64,000 nucleotides of DNA from WTFY01 sp965220895. Its GTDB lineage: Bacteria > Pseudomonadota > Gammaproteobacteria > UBA4575. Location of the stretch: assembly GCA_965220895.1 (NCBI GenBank), contig OZ244850.1:620001-684000 (forward strand), in the 5' to 3' direction. Below the pieces are notes generated by a model. That model did not search any database. It saw only the letters and a program-made list of their open reading frames with translations, and was not told the DNA's origin. Within the stretch, counting starts at the first letter, position 1. Every line of letters starts with the position of its first letter. Made by a program: the position numbers and the translations under genes. Shown one piece after another: positions 50,939 through 61,208 of this stretch.

Positions 50939-53233
50939 TCAGCCAAAGACTCCCGGGTGTTGTTCTTTTGCAAACGCAATGATTTCATCATCGGTGGCTT
51001 CTATACCCTCGTTGCGCGGGTCTTCGCGCCACTTCCTGATGTAGCCCTGCTGCCCTCCCCACTCCTTGAGCAGGGTCTGCTTGCGCATGTCTTCGCTGGC
51101 TTTCCTGATTTCCACGAGACAGGAATAGAAGGTCGGACTGGTGCCGAAGTCCGTCAGCATTTCCGAGTTCAGTGCATTGATGTTCACACCGTTCGGCGTA
51201 TTGCTCCCCTTGAACTGTTTCTGCGTAGAGCAGACACCGGGCAACAGTCCATCGATGATGACCGCATAGGCATAGGTTTCTCCGCGATCATTGTACAGAC
51301 AACAAAGATCCCCATCTTCTATGCCGCGTGCCCTGGCATCCTCAGGGTTCAGTTCCACTGTGGGTCTGGACATCATGGCCTGCAGGCGCGGAACCGACTG
51401 GAATGAGTCACCAATAAAATAATGCGCTGCGCTGCTTAGCACCTGCAATGGATAGTCCTTGCGTTTCGGGTCTTCCTGTCCCTCAATTTCCGGCACGTAG
51501 GAAGGCAGCGGGTTGATGCCCTCTTCCTTCAGTTTTTCGCACCAGATATCAATTTTCCCGGAATCCGTCGGCCAGCCATTTTTCAGGAAGTTTCTTCGCT
51601 CGGAGTCGGTATTGGCCCTGACGAAGCCGTCTTTCAGGATATCCTCGTAGGTGATGCCTTCCATCAAGGGATTGTGCTTGCCCTCGTCAAACATGACGTC
51701 GCGAATGATTTCCTCGTCCGTTTGCGTGAAGGCATTGTCCCCTTCTTCCACGTAACCCATGCGCTGGGCCAGCATGCGAAACAGCTCGGAATTCCGGACG
51801 CTCTCCCCGAGTGGCTCGATCACGGGCCGGTTCATGGTGTAGTACCAGTTTCCGTAGGTGGCTATCAGGTCCATCCTCTCCAGTTGCGTATCCGCCGGGA
51901 TCACGATGTCCGCATACAGGCAGGTATCGGTCCAGAAGGTTTCATGCACAGCCACGAAAAGGTCATCGCGCATCAGGCCCTTGCGCACGTTATTGGTATT
52001 CGGAGCACAGTTGGCTGGATCCGAATTGTAGACAAACAGGCTTTTGATCGGCGGGTCCATGGTATTGCCTTCGGCATCGATGTGATCCGACAGCGCACGG
52101 CCGAGCTGTACCATGTTGACGGAACGCTTGCGTGTACCCAGGTCCGTCCGGTGCAGCTTGTCCAGGTCCCAGCGAAGCCACATCTCCTCGAGATTGCCAA
52201 AACAGGCGCCGCCGCAGGGTTCGCGCCAGGCCCCGGTGATGCAGGGAAGCACCAGGATGGAGCGGCACATCTGGCCCGCGTTCTGATGGCGGTTCAAGCC
52301 GTAGTTTGCCCGTATGTAGGATTTCTTCGTCGAGGCATACTCCAGGGCGAACTTTTCGATTTCCGCAGCCGCAAGCCCCGTGATTTCGGCCACCCTCTCC
52401 AGTGGATACTTGGGCAATTCCGTCTCCAGCAGCGCTTCCCAGCCATTGGTCTGCTCACGGAGAAATTCGAGGTCATGCAGGTTGTTGTCGACGATGATTT
52501 TCATCATGCCAAGCGCCAGCGCCGCATCGGTTCCAGGTCGAGGCTGGATGTGCCAGTCCGCCATCATGGTGGTGCGTGTGACCCGCGGGTCGATGACGAC
52601 GAGCTTCATGCCACGCTCCTGGGCTTCACGGATAAACGGGATCGCATGCACGCCCGTGCTGACCAGGTTGGCACCCCACAGAATCATCAGGTCCGCTTCC
52701 TCTGCCGCCTCGTGCACGGACATGTTCGGGTGCGCCATGCCGTAGGTATGCAAGCCTGCCCACATGGCCGCAAAGATACAGATGGACTGGATCAGCCCCC
52801 CGGCTTCCATCTTGTTCCAGAAGCGCGAATCCATGGTCCAGTAACCGACCATCCCCATGGTGCCCGAATACGAGTAGGGCTGTACGGCCTCACTGCCATA
52901 CTCGTCGATCACGCTCTTGAAGTTGCCGGTAATCGTATCGAGTGCCTCGTCCCAGGAGATGCGTTCGAACCGGGCACCCGGACCCTTGGGCCCCAGCCGC
53001 CGGTGAGGATAAAGAACGCGATTGTCGTTGTAGACGAAATCAAGATAATGATTCACCTTGTTGCACAGGTAGCCCTGTGTGATCGGGTGAGTTGGATCAC
53101 CCTGTATGCGCACCGCCTTGCCGGTACGGTCGTTGCGGGTCACCAGCATCGAACAGGAGTCCGGACAGTCGTGCGGGCAGGTCACATGATGAACGGAATG
53201 CCCCTGGGGCACCTTGATCTTGTCGGTTTGCAT
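50939..53233 (-). CDS. Molybdopterin-dependent oxidoreductase, substrate unknown
   Basis: 764 residues of the DMSO reductase superfamily. The N-terminal 4Fe-4S motif is VTCPHDCPDSCSMLVTRND with a fourth Cys in TQGYLCNKV. The Mo site is probably the Cys in GGLIQSICIFAAMWAGLHTY. Cofactor-binding motifs follow: LILWGANLVSTGVHAIPFIR-like DLMILWGANLVSTG, VIDPRVTRT and the C-terminal PTVELNPEDARARGIEDGDL. There is no Tat signal, so the enzyme is cytoplasmic. It heads an operon with a flavin/ferredoxin reductase. I cannot tell formate, sulfur-compound or other substrates apart. Confidence 0.88.
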   Translation of the reverse strand: MQTDKIKVPQGHSVHHVTCPHDCPDSCSMLVTRNDRTGKAVRIQGDPTHPITQGYLCNKVNHYLDFVYNDNRVLYPHRRLGPKGPGARFERISWDEALDTITGNFKSVIDEYGSEAVQPYSYSGTMGMVGYWTMDSRFWNKMEAGGLIQSICIFAAMWAGLHTYGMAHPNMSVHEAAEEADLMILWGANLVSTGVHAIPFIREAQERGMKLVVIDPRVTRTTMMADWHIQPRPGTDAALALGMMKIIVDNNLHDLEFLREQTNGWEALLETELPKYPLERVAEITGLAAAEIEKFALEYASTKKSYIRANYGLNRHQNAGQMCRSILVLPCITGAWREPCGGACFGNLEEMWLRWDLDKLHRTDLGTRKRSVNMVQLGRALSDHIDAEGNTMDPPIKSLFVYNSDPANCAPNTNNVRKGLMRDDLFVAVHETFWTDTCLYADIVIPADTQLERMDLIATYGNWYYTMNRPVIEPLGESVRNSELFRMLAQRMGYVEEGDNAFTQTDEEIIRDVMFDEGKHNPLMEGITYEDILKDGFVRANTDSERRNFLKNGWPTDSGKIDIWCEKLKEEGINPLPSYVPEIEGQEDPKRKDYPLQVLSSAAHYFIGDSFQSVPRLQAMMSRPTVELNPEDARARGIEDGDLCCLYNDRGETYAYAVIIDGLLPGVCSTQKQFKGSNTPNGVNINALNSEMLTDFGTSPTFYSCLVEIRKASEDMRKQTLLKEWGGQQGYIRKWREDPRNEGIEATDDEIIAFAKEQHPGVFG

Positions 53234-53595
53234 CTCCGGTTCCTCCCCCTGATCTGCGGATCACTTCCATGGCGCGAGATGATATGCCAGCCTGTTGTCT
53301 TTATTGGATCGGCGGGCCTCAGGCCATGAAACGGTCTGTGCTGCCGATTATAAGGCATTTGGGCACACAGTTTCGCGGCCTGGCCAGAAATTTACGGATT
53401 TCCGGCAGTGTCCATGGTCCCCGGTGTTCGATCCAACAACAGGCATCAAACGACAAACCGTATCACGGCCGTTCAGCCCCTAAACAGCCTAGCCACATCA
53501 CCCGTAAACGGATTTGGCTGTCATCTGGCCTGTCTCCAAAAGCAGGCACCGCGCCATTGCAATCCTCGGCGATGGATCATCGCAATTCGCTATCC

Positions 53596-54306
53596 CTAAT
53601 TGACAGGCAGTTGTGCACGCAACCGGTCGCGGTCGAACCACCATGAGTCACCTGTCATCACATCGACAATCCTCGCCAGCCGATTGAAGAGCTTGTCCGT
53701 GTCATTCAGTTCGAGAATTTCAATCCACATCCTGATGGATTCCTCATCTTCGATGCCGCGGTGGCGCTTGGCAACCTTGGCAAGCATTTGCATGGTAAGG
53801 AAAGTCAGGCTTTCATGCTGCTCTTTCGCCCGCACATCGGCAATGTAATGTGCCGCCATGGCTGCGACTGCGGCTCCATCGGACTGGTCGGGCGTCTCAT
53901 CCACGATGTGGTGCAGCATCTCGATGGACAGTGCCGGATCCACCGGGTACGTCACCGCCAGCCAGCAGCCTTGGCCCAAAGCCACAATGGCATCCTCCTG
54001 GTTGGACTGGTACAGTGCCCTGCACGCCTTGACGGCATGTTCAAATTCTTGCTCCGCGACAAACAGTTCGACCAGGGGCCGGGCACTCGACCAGGCTTCC
54101 TCCAGCCGGTTGAGTCCGATCAGTGCCTCGGCGATTTCGAGTTCCAGCTGTGCACGCTGGGAATTGCTTGCCTCTTGAGGGAGGCCTCGCAGTTGCTGGC
54201 GACAATCGAGCAGCTTGTTTTCAAACCAGACGCGCTCATCCGCGGACTGGAATGCGCTCATGGCGTCGTGAAGGGGTTGCCGGCTAGGGTCAAATTTTTC
54301 AACCAT
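53596..54306 (-). CDS. Hypothetical helical-repeat protein, 236 residues
   Basis: Not recognised. TPR-like helices: AQLELEIAEALIGLNRLEEA, FEHAVKACRALYQSNQEDAI and LEILHHIVDE-like LSIEMLHHIVDETPDQSDGA. The end (VMTGDSWWFDRDRLRAQLPVN, cited in part) is aromatic. Soluble, no signal. The 362-bp gap to the molybdoenzyme start (53234-53595) and the gap 54307-54472 contain nothing I can support. Confidence 0.7.
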   Translation of the reverse strand: MVEKFDPSRQPLHDAMSAFQSADERVWFENKLLDCRQQLRGLPQEASNSQRAQLELEIAEALIGLNRLEEAWSSARPLVELFVAEQEFEHAVKACRALYQSNQEDAIVALGQGCWLAVTYPVDPALSIEMLHHIVDETPDQSDGAAVAAMAAHYIADVRAKEQHESLTFLTMQMLAKVAKRHRGIEDEESIRMWIEILELNDTDKLFNRLARIVDVMTGDSWWFDRDRLRAQLPVN

Positions 54307-54472
54307 CAGTTTTCCCTGCAGTTCATGTCAGTACCTTGCATCGAACGACCCGTAAAGATGACTTGTTCAAAAAATATTCCTGAGTGTACGGCGGTCAAGG
54401 CATACAGGACGAGTGCCTGCAGATCACTTGCACGAATTGCCTTCAGCACATTGGGCAGCAACACCCTGCTTG

Positions 54473-54538
54473 TCAGTCCCTGTTCTTGCCCTGCTTGTAA
54501 ATCAGGTACACCAGAACCAGGATCAGAAACTCAATCAT
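54473..54538 (-). CDS. Possible 21-residue single-helix membrane peptide
   Basis: ATG to TGA encodes 21 residues: MIEFLILVLVYLIYKQGKN followed by RD. This is one hydrophobic helix with a positively charged end, the shape of small subunits attached to membrane enzymes. It lies in an otherwise empty 536-bp gap. A GGAG is present but 16 bases upstream of the ATG, so expression is unsure. Confidence 0.3.
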   Translation of the reverse strand: MIEFLILVLVYLIYKQGKNRD

Positions 54539-54843
54539 CCGCGCTTAATTCTTTTCTCCACATCAGTGCCTCCTGCTCATTCAGAATGCCCCTTCTTTAT
54601 ACAACTTTCGCGACAAAGTAGTAAAGCAGCAGCATCGCCGACCCCTGCAGGCTGCTGGAAAACAGCTTCCCTGTCTGCATGCAAGGACCGGATTGCAGGC
54701 CGAGACCCGTCGGGACCGTGATGGGCTGAACCCCGGGCAAGACTGTTTTTTGCTACACTTGGAAAACAATACCATCTCCACAACCCGGCTCCTGCCCGCA
54801 TAAAGTTCAATCTGTAGGATCAGCTCCTGAAAAGGCCTAGTAC

Positions 54844-55359
54844 GTGTCTAAAAAAAACTCATATTCCTACGAGGAGTTGCTGGACTGCAGCCATGGAAGA
54901 ATGTTCGGCCCGGGGAATGCACAGCTGCCCCTGCCCGACATGCTGATGATCGATCGAATCACGAAAATCACCGACGACACGGGACAGTACGGCCGCGGTG
55001 AGGTGGAAGCTGTACTCGACGTCAAGCCCGATCTGTGGTTTTTCGACTGTCACTTCGCAGGCGACCCCGTCATGCCTGGTTGCCTGGGCCTGGACGCCAT
55101 GTGGCAACTGCTGGGATTTTTCATTGCCTGGACAGGTGTGCCGGGCCGTGGCCGGGCACTCGGGGTCAATGAGGTCCGTTTCACGGGTCAGGTCTTGCCG
55201 GAGGCCAAACGGGTGGATTACCAGCTGGACATCAAAAGAATCGTCACTCGGGGTGCGACCATGGGCATTGCAGACGGCACGATGTCCGTAGATGGAAGAA
55301 CCATCTACGTCTGCAAAGACCTGCGAGTCGGGCTGTTTCTCTCCACCAAGGGCTTTTGA
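54844..55359 (+). CDS. fabA: FabA, 3-hydroxydecanoyl-ACP dehydratase/isomerase
   Basis: 171 residues. Catalytic His near residue 70 in WFFDCHFAGDPVMPGCLGLD and the Asp at the end of that motif match FabA. N-terminal YEELLDCSHGRMFGPGNAQL is typical. It introduces the cis double bond in unsaturated fatty acid synthesis. The start is GTG at 54844. No fabB is next to it in this window. Confidence 0.96.
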   Translation: MSKKNSYSYEELLDCSHGRMFGPGNAQLPLPDMLMIDRITKITDDTGQYGRGEVEAVLDVKPDLWFFDCHFAGDPVMPGCLGLDAMWQLLGFFIAWTGVPGRGRALGVNEVRFTGQVLPEAKRVDYQLDIKRIVTRGATMGIADGTMSVDGRTIYVCKDLRVGLFLSTKGF

Positions 55360-55495
55360 AAGCCTGCTCCCGGTACGGTCCGGCGGACAGCCGGTACCTA
55401 GCATCTATTCCCCCGAACCTTGGCCGGCGCTATACTGAAAAGCAGAATTTCTGGTTTCAAAGGTTCACCAGAAGAACAAAGAACGGGGAGTTGGT

Positions 55496-57913
55496 ATGCA
55501 TCAGTCAAACAGCCGTTATGCATGGGTATGGGCACTTCTACTGTTTTTCGCAGCTTATGCAGGATTGACCCAGAATCTACTTGCAGAGGAAGCGGCGGAA
55601 TCCACACACCAGGCACAAGCGAGCAGCTACGTACTGCCGGGACTGTATGTAACGGCCACAAAACGCCTTTTGCCAGAACAGGAAGTGCCCTTTTCCCTGA
55701 ATGTCCAGTCACAAGAGGATATTGAGCGCCTGAACACCACGGATCTGGAGGATCTTTCCCGGAATGTTGCCGGGCTATCCATCCAGAACCTGGGACCCGG
55801 ACAAAGTGTGGTCAGCATACGCGGCATATCATCGGGACAGATCGTGCGCGACCAGCCAGGCGTCAAGGAGCAGGTCGGCGTATATCTCGATGAAACCCCG
55901 ATTTCCCTGTCCCTGTTCACTCCGGACATCGACCTGTTTGACCTGAACCGGGTGGAAACCCTGAGGGGACCGCAGGGGACGCTGTTCGGCTCCGGTTCGA
56001 TCGGTGGCACGGTGCGCTACATCACCAACCAGCCACAGCTGGGTGTGAACGAGACCAAGATCGAGCTGGATGCGAACCAGATCGATAACGGTTCGCACGG
56101 AGAGCATTTCAAACTCGCCAGCAATCTGGCCCTTGGCGAGACGGCAGCCGCACGGGCGGTAGCCTACTTTACGGGCTACGGCGGGTTCATTGATGCGCTC
56201 AATAAGGACGGATCCACGCAAGAGGACGTCAATGACGGCACCCGATTCGGCGGGCGACTTGCCCTGCTTTGGGAACCGCTCGAGAACCTGTCGATTACTC
56301 CGCGTATGGTTTTTCAGGACATCGACCTGGGCGGGTTCAACCGCGAGGAAGTGTACAACATGTTCCGGAGCCCCTATACCGACCCTGCCATCGTCACCCC
56401 CGTCCACCTGGACAGAAGAGAACAGTTCCTGTTGCTGGATGAGGCTTTCGAAGATGAGGCCCTGATTCTTGATACTGTCGTGGAATGGGGCATCCAGGAT
56501 TCGCTGAACATGACCTATACCGCCAGTTATATCCACCGGGACATCCTGGTCAGCCGTGACGCCAGTGCACTGACAGGCAGCGTGAGCATCGACCCCAACA
56601 TCCCCCTGAATCTTTCGGATGACGATGCGTTGCGACCATCCAATTTGCGAGATACGACAGACCTCGAACAGATGACCCATGAACTGCGCATAAGTTCTGG
56701 CGATGACAGTACACTGCAATGGCTGGCGGGTGTTTTTTATTCCGATGTTGAGCGTGACTATTCTCAGCGCTTGCCAACACCAGGATATGATGCATTTGCA
56801 CCTTCAGCCGATGACAATTTTCCCAATGCTGTCGACTCGCCCTATCTTTCCGACCTGACATACGATATGCAGCAGACCGCATTGTTCGGGGAAGTGACTT
56901 ACCCGTTGCTGGATCGCCTGGACCTGACCGCCGGGCTGCGCTGGTATGACTGGGAAGAGGACAAGACTTTCACATCAGGGGGACCTTTCTCGAATTCGTC
57001 AGCGCAGCACCAGGACGTCAGGGTATCCTCCGATGGATACAATCCCCGCTTCATGGTCAGCTATGAGGCTGCCGAGAATATCCGGGTGAACGCACAGATT
57101 TCCAAGGGCTTTCGCCTCGGAGGGGTGAACGACCCGTTGAACCAGCCGCTTTGCGGAGCCGCTTACGACAACTACAAGGACTACCAGGAATTCGACGATG
57201 AAACCCTCTGGAACTACGAGCTGGGCTTCAAGTCTTCGTTCGAGACCCTCACCGTCAACGGTTCGGTATTTTATTCCGACATTGAGGACCTGGGTGTGAA
57301 TATCGATGCAGGCCCGTGTTCATCGCGGGTCACCATCAGCGTGCCTGAAGCCCACACGGCAGGCGCGGAACTGGAGATCTCTGCCCGCCCGACCCGTGCC
57401 TTGCAGGTCACCTTCGCCGGAAGCTATGTGGAGGCGGAGTTTGATTCCACGGTTGAAGCAGTTGACGGTACCGTGCTCCACGGCATCGAGGATGGCAACC
57501 GCATCCCTTCGGTGCCCGAGTGGCAGCTTTCCGGATCGGCGACCTACCTGCTCCCAGGCGTTCTGAGCGCAGATGAAAGCTATATCACGGCATCCTGGCA
57601 GTACGTGGATGCCAGCATCACACAGCCTGGCGACCAGGTCCCGGGGGAAGACGTTTTCAACACCAATTTCCCCTATGCAGGGACCCCCGCTGACCAGACT
57701 ACAGAGGTTGACCTGACTCTCGATTCATACCACCTGTTCAATCTGTCTGCAGGCCTTGTGTATGACGCACTGGAACTCACGATTTTTGCAAAAAACATCA
57801 CGGACGAAAACCCGAAACTGTCCTTTGACCGGGAAAGAGGAGGCAGGGCCCGGCTCGGCTACCGGGTGGGCCAGCCCCGCACCTTTGGGGTGACGGCGCG
57901 CATGTATTTCTGA
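55496..57913 (+). CDS. TonB-dependent outer-membrane receptor
   Basis: 805 residues. Signal peptide: WVWALLLFFAAYAGLTQNLL ending near AEEAAES. The plug domain has YVTATKRLLPEQEVPFSLNV, NVAGLSIQNLG, SIRGISSG and ETLRGPQGTLFGSGSIGGTV. A 22-strand-type barrel follows and ends in Phe (FGVTARMYF). The class (long barrel, ITNQP-type plug end) is like receptors for siderophores or small organic compounds. No ABC transporter or regulator is adjacent, so the ligand is unknown. PiuC-like hydroxylase at 18002 is of a type often linked to such receptors. Confidence 0.93.
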   Translation: MHQSNSRYAWVWALLLFFAAYAGLTQNLLAEEAAESTHQAQASSYVLPGLYVTATKRLLPEQEVPFSLNVQSQEDIERLNTTDLEDLSRNVAGLSIQNLGPGQSVVSIRGISSGQIVRDQPGVKEQVGVYLDETPISLSLFTPDIDLFDLNRVETLRGPQGTLFGSGSIGGTVRYITNQPQLGVNETKIELDANQIDNGSHGEHFKLASNLALGETAAARAVAYFTGYGGFIDALNKDGSTQEDVNDGTRFGGRLALLWEPLENLSITPRMVFQDIDLGGFNREEVYNMFRSPYTDPAIVTPVHLDRREQFLLLDEAFEDEALILDTVVEWGIQDSLNMTYTASYIHRDILVSRDASALTGSVSIDPNIPLNLSDDDALRPSNLRDTTDLEQMTHELRISSGDDSTLQWLAGVFYSDVERDYSQRLPTPGYDAFAPSADDNFPNAVDSPYLSDLTYDMQQTALFGEVTYPLLDRLDLTAGLRWYDWEEDKTFTSGGPFSNSSAQHQDVRVSSDGYNPRFMVSYEAAENIRVNAQISKGFRLGGVNDPLNQPLCGAAYDNYKDYQEFDDETLWNYELGFKSSFETLTVNGSVFYSDIEDLGVNIDAGPCSSRVTISVPEAHTAGAELEISARPTRALQVTFAGSYVEAEFDSTVEAVDGTVLHGIEDGNRIPSVPEWQLSGSATYLLPGVLSADESYITASWQYVDASITQPGDQVPGEDVFNTNFPYAGTPADQTTEVDLTLDSYHLFNLSAGLVYDALELTIFAKNITDENPKLSFDRERGGRARLGYRVGQPRTFGVTARMYF

Positions 57914-58008
57914 CACGTTTCGAGATGGCCCGACAGGAAGCGGCCTGGCTGAAGGGCTGGCTGAATGCCGGTCTATGTTGGTACCAGACTTGAGGTTCGT
58001 CTGCAGAA

Positions 58009-58476
58009 CTAGTCGTCTGTAAAGCCGATTTTCGTATGCGTACCATCGCAAAAGGGATGGTTATTGCTGTATTGACAGCGGCACAGACCCCCCACCTTGC
58101 GCACGATCTCTTTCTGTTGCGTATCCCGGATGCAGGCGATACCCCGGAAAATCAGCGGGCCATTGGCCTGTACCCTGATTTCAAGAACCCCGGTGTTGAC
58201 CAGGTCGTCCTGCGAGACGGGCGGGGTCACGAACCTGCCATCATCCTGGAATCCGGTGGCCTCGTGCTGCCCGTCACAATAGGGTTTGTTTCTGGAATTC
58301 CCACAACGGCACAGGTACAGCTCTTCAGCCTTTTCCAGCAACTCTCCGTCACTGCCGAACAGCTCAAGCCGGCCTGTGATATGCAAAGGGCCATCTGCAA
58401 TGGGAGTGATTCTGTTTTCCTGGCTCACGGTCGACCTCCAGACAGGTGAATCCTTGGGATCCTTCCATTCCAGCAT
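58009..58476 (-). CDS. Double CDGSH iron-sulfur protein
   Basis: 155 residues from the ATG at 58476, one base after the pepN stop. Two CDGSH cluster sites are seen: LCRCGNSRNKPYCDGQHEAT and LCRCQYSNNHPFCDGTHTKI, each with three Cys and one His for a 2Fe-2S cluster as in mitoNEET-like proteins. An N-terminal domain (PLHITGRLELFGSDGELL) precedes them. Role unknown, likely redox or cluster transfer. It is coupled to pepN. Confidence 0.9.
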   Translation of the reverse strand: MLEWKDPKDSPVWRSTVSQENRITPIADGPLHITGRLELFGSDGELLEKAEELYLCRCGNSRNKPYCDGQHEATGFQDDGRFVTPPVSQDDLVNTGVLEIRVQANGPLIFRGIACIRDTQQKEIVRKVGGLCRCQYSNNHPFCDGTHTKIGFTDD

Positions 58477-58477
58477 A

Positions 58478-61135
58478 TCATTGTGGTGACTCCAGGCTTT
58501 TTGAGACGATCTCATACACATCGCCTGAGAGATTCCGGTGCGCCGCGATCCGCTCAAGCTGTTCAAACATCTTGTCCCTGCAGGGAATGGCATACTTTCG
58601 CCAGCGCATCAATGAACGGGCCAGGCGTGATGCGGCCTGGGGGTTAAGCTTGTCCAAGGCCAGCACCTGGTCTGCAACAAACGCATACCCGCTGCCGTCG
58701 GACTGGTGGAATGCACAGGGATTCTGTCCCGCAAACACCCCAATCAGCGCGCGTACCTTGTTGGGGTTTTGCAGACTGAACAAGGAGTGCCCCATGAGGC
58801 TCTTTACGGTCTCGAGAACGCCCGGAACTCTCGACAGTGCCTGGAAGGCAAACCACTTCTCCATGACCAGCGGGTCGTGTGTCCATTGCCGTTCAAAGGA
58901 CGAAAGCACCTGCTCGCGTTCATCGCATTCCCGATGCAGCAAGGCCCGGATAGCGCCCGCTTGCTCGGTCATGTTGCCTGCCCGGACAAACTGCTTCAGC
59001 GCCAGCTTCCTGTATTCATCCCTGTCCAGGTGGGTCAGCAACTGCAAACAGACATTCTGCAGCCGCCTGCGTGCCATTTCTTCCGTGCTGTACCGGTATT
59101 CATCCTCTCGGTAACAAGCCTGATAGATCCCGAGCAGGTCCTGCTCCAGATGCTGCGCCACCGACAGCGACAGGCGGTCGCATGCCGCTACGACTTTGGG
59201 CATGTCGACCTCGTCAAGATGCTCTTCCACATCCCGCTCAGCCGGCAAGGTCAGCAGCTCGGCCAACAGGCTCCGGTCCGCCGTATCGGCCCGTATGGTG
59301 TGCTCCAGCGCCTGGGTCAGTGCCGACAGGGAGTCCGAAGTCCCGGGGTCCTGTGAACCCGCGACCCGCTCAAGCAGTACGTTCAACGCCAGATGATTGC
59401 CTGCATTCCAGCGGTTGAAGGCGTCCGGGGAATGTTTCAGCAGCCAGGCGAGCTGCGTGTCGCTGTAGTCAAAACGCACACGTACCGGTGCAGAAAAATC
59501 CTGCAGCAGGTCGGGCACTGGTTTCTCTTCCATATTTCTGAACACAAAGCTCTGCTGCGAATCACTGATCAGCAGTACGGTGCTGGGACCCTCGCGAAGA
59601 CCCTGCACCTCCGGTTCCAGAGGAAGGACGTCGCCCACCGAGGCGTCCAGCAGTGAGAGCTTGACAGGAATCACGAAAGGCTGTTTTGACTCGCTTTCCG
59701 GGGTGGGCGGGCAGGACTGCTTGAAATCAAGCCTGTAGGTGTTGGATGCACCATCCCACCGATCATCCACCTCCAGGACCGGAGTACCTGCCTGGTCATA
59801 CCAGCGCTTGAACTGGGTCAGGTCAAAAGCGTTGGCATCCGCCATCGCGGCTGCGAAATCATCCGTGGTCACCGCCTGGCCGTCATGTCGTTCAAGATAC
59901 AGGTCCATGCCCTTGCGGAATCCGTCCATGCCGAACATGCTCTGGTACATACGCACGATCTCGGCACCTTTCTCGTACACGGTGAGCGTGTAGAAATTAT
60001 TGATTTCCAGGTAGGAGGCTGGTCGCACTGGATGTGCCATGGGACTGGCATCCTCGGCAAACTGATAGGTGCGCAGATAACGCACGTCCTGGATACGTTT
60101 TACGGCCCGCGAAGTCACATCTGACGTGAACTCCTGATCGCGGAAAACGGTAAGCCCTTCCTTCAGGCTTAACTGGAACCAGTCCCGGCAAGTCACACGG
60201 TTCCCTGTCCAGTTGTGGAAATACTCATGCGCCACCACGGCTTCAATCATCATGTAATCTGCATCGGTCGCGGTATCGGCACGTGCCAGCACACAACTCG
60301 AATTAAAGATATTGAGTCCCTTGTTCTCCATGGCCCCCATGTTGAAATCGTCCACCGCGACGATCATGTAGATATCCAGGTCGCATTCAAGCCCGAAGCG
60401 CTGCTCATCCCAGCGCATCGCCTTTTGCAAGGAGCGAAGCGCATGTGCACATTTGTCGGCATTGTGTTTTTCCGTGTAGATACGCAAGACGATGTCCTTG
60501 CCCGATGCCGTGCGGTGGCTGCCCTGCAAGTACACCAGGTCCGCAGCGACCAGGGCAAACAGGTAGCAGGGCTTGGGGAAAGGATCCTCCCACACGGCAT
60601 AGTGCTGGCCGTCACCGCAATCACCCTGCTCCACGGGATTGCCGTTGGACAACAGAACCGGATAGCGGGCCTTGTCTGCCTGAAGGCGCACGGTATAGAT
60701 CGACATCACATCGGGACGATCCGGGAAATAGGTGATTTTCCGAAATCCCTGGGCTTCGCACTGGGTGCAGAAATTTCCGCCGGACTTGTACAGGCCTTCC
60801 AAAGAGGTGTTGGTTTGCGGGCTGACGGTCGTTTGAATGCTCAATTCGAACTTGGCCGGCACCTCAGGGATCTGCAGGGACTGGCTGGTCTGCGTAAACT
60901 GTCCGGCACTCAGGCGATGCCCGTCTAGCTCGACATGATTCAGTTCCAGGTTTTCGCCGTCCAGCACCAGCGCAGCGCCCGAGCCTGCCGAGTCCGGATT
61001 GCGAACGACCTGCAGCCTGGAAGTGACTACCGTGGACTCTTCGCCAAACTGAAACACCAGATGTACGTGCGTAACCAGATAAGGCGGGGGTGTATAATCC
61101 TTCAGATGGATCGGCTGGGGATGACCTTCTTTCAT
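58478..61135 (-). CDS. pepN: PepN, aminopeptidase N
   Basis: 885 residues of the M1 family. Substrate motif GAMENKGLNIFN; zinc site VVAHEYFHNWTGNRVTCRDW with the second Glu in SLKEGLTVFRDQEF. The length equals that of E. coli PepN. It removes N-terminal amino acids from peptides in the cytoplasm. The ATG at 61135 is divergent from trhO. Confidence 0.97.
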   Translation of the reverse strand: MKEGHPQPIHLKDYTPPPYLVTHVHLVFQFGEESTVVTSRLQVVRNPDSAGSGAALVLDGENLELNHVELDGHRLSAGQFTQTSQSLQIPEVPAKFELSIQTTVSPQTNTSLEGLYKSGGNFCTQCEAQGFRKITYFPDRPDVMSIYTVRLQADKARYPVLLSNGNPVEQGDCGDGQHYAVWEDPFPKPCYLFALVAADLVYLQGSHRTASGKDIVLRIYTEKHNADKCAHALRSLQKAMRWDEQRFGLECDLDIYMIVAVDDFNMGAMENKGLNIFNSSCVLARADTATDADYMMIEAVVAHEYFHNWTGNRVTCRDWFQLSLKEGLTVFRDQEFTSDVTSRAVKRIQDVRYLRTYQFAEDASPMAHPVRPASYLEINNFYTLTVYEKGAEIVRMYQSMFGMDGFRKGMDLYLERHDGQAVTTDDFAAAMADANAFDLTQFKRWYDQAGTPVLEVDDRWDGASNTYRLDFKQSCPPTPESESKQPFVIPVKLSLLDASVGDVLPLEPEVQGLREGPSTVLLISDSQQSFVFRNMEEKPVPDLLQDFSAPVRVRFDYSDTQLAWLLKHSPDAFNRWNAGNHLALNVLLERVAGSQDPGTSDSLSALTQALEHTIRADTADRSLLAELLTLPAERDVEEHLDEVDMPKVVAACDRLSLSVAQHLEQDLLGIYQACYREDEYRYSTEEMARRRLQNVCLQLLTHLDRDEYRKLALKQFVRAGNMTEQAGAIRALLHRECDEREQVLSSFERQWTHDPLVMEKWFAFQALSRVPGVLETVKSLMGHSLFSLQNPNKVRALIGVFAGQNPCAFHQSDGSGYAFVADQVLALDKLNPQAASRLARSLMRWRKYAIPCRDKMFEQLERIAAHRNLSGDVYEIVSKSLESPQ

Positions 61136-61208
61136 AATGCCTGCGAGAACTTGACGAAGCGCACAGCATAAGCAAATCCGGGATGAATTTCATCGCTCCC
61201 GGCTACCC

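Noticed and set aside
51674..53329. 551-codon plus-strand open frame over the molybdoenzyme
   Set aside because: Antisense to a gene with intact cluster and cofactor motifs; translation is His/Arg-rich without a domain.
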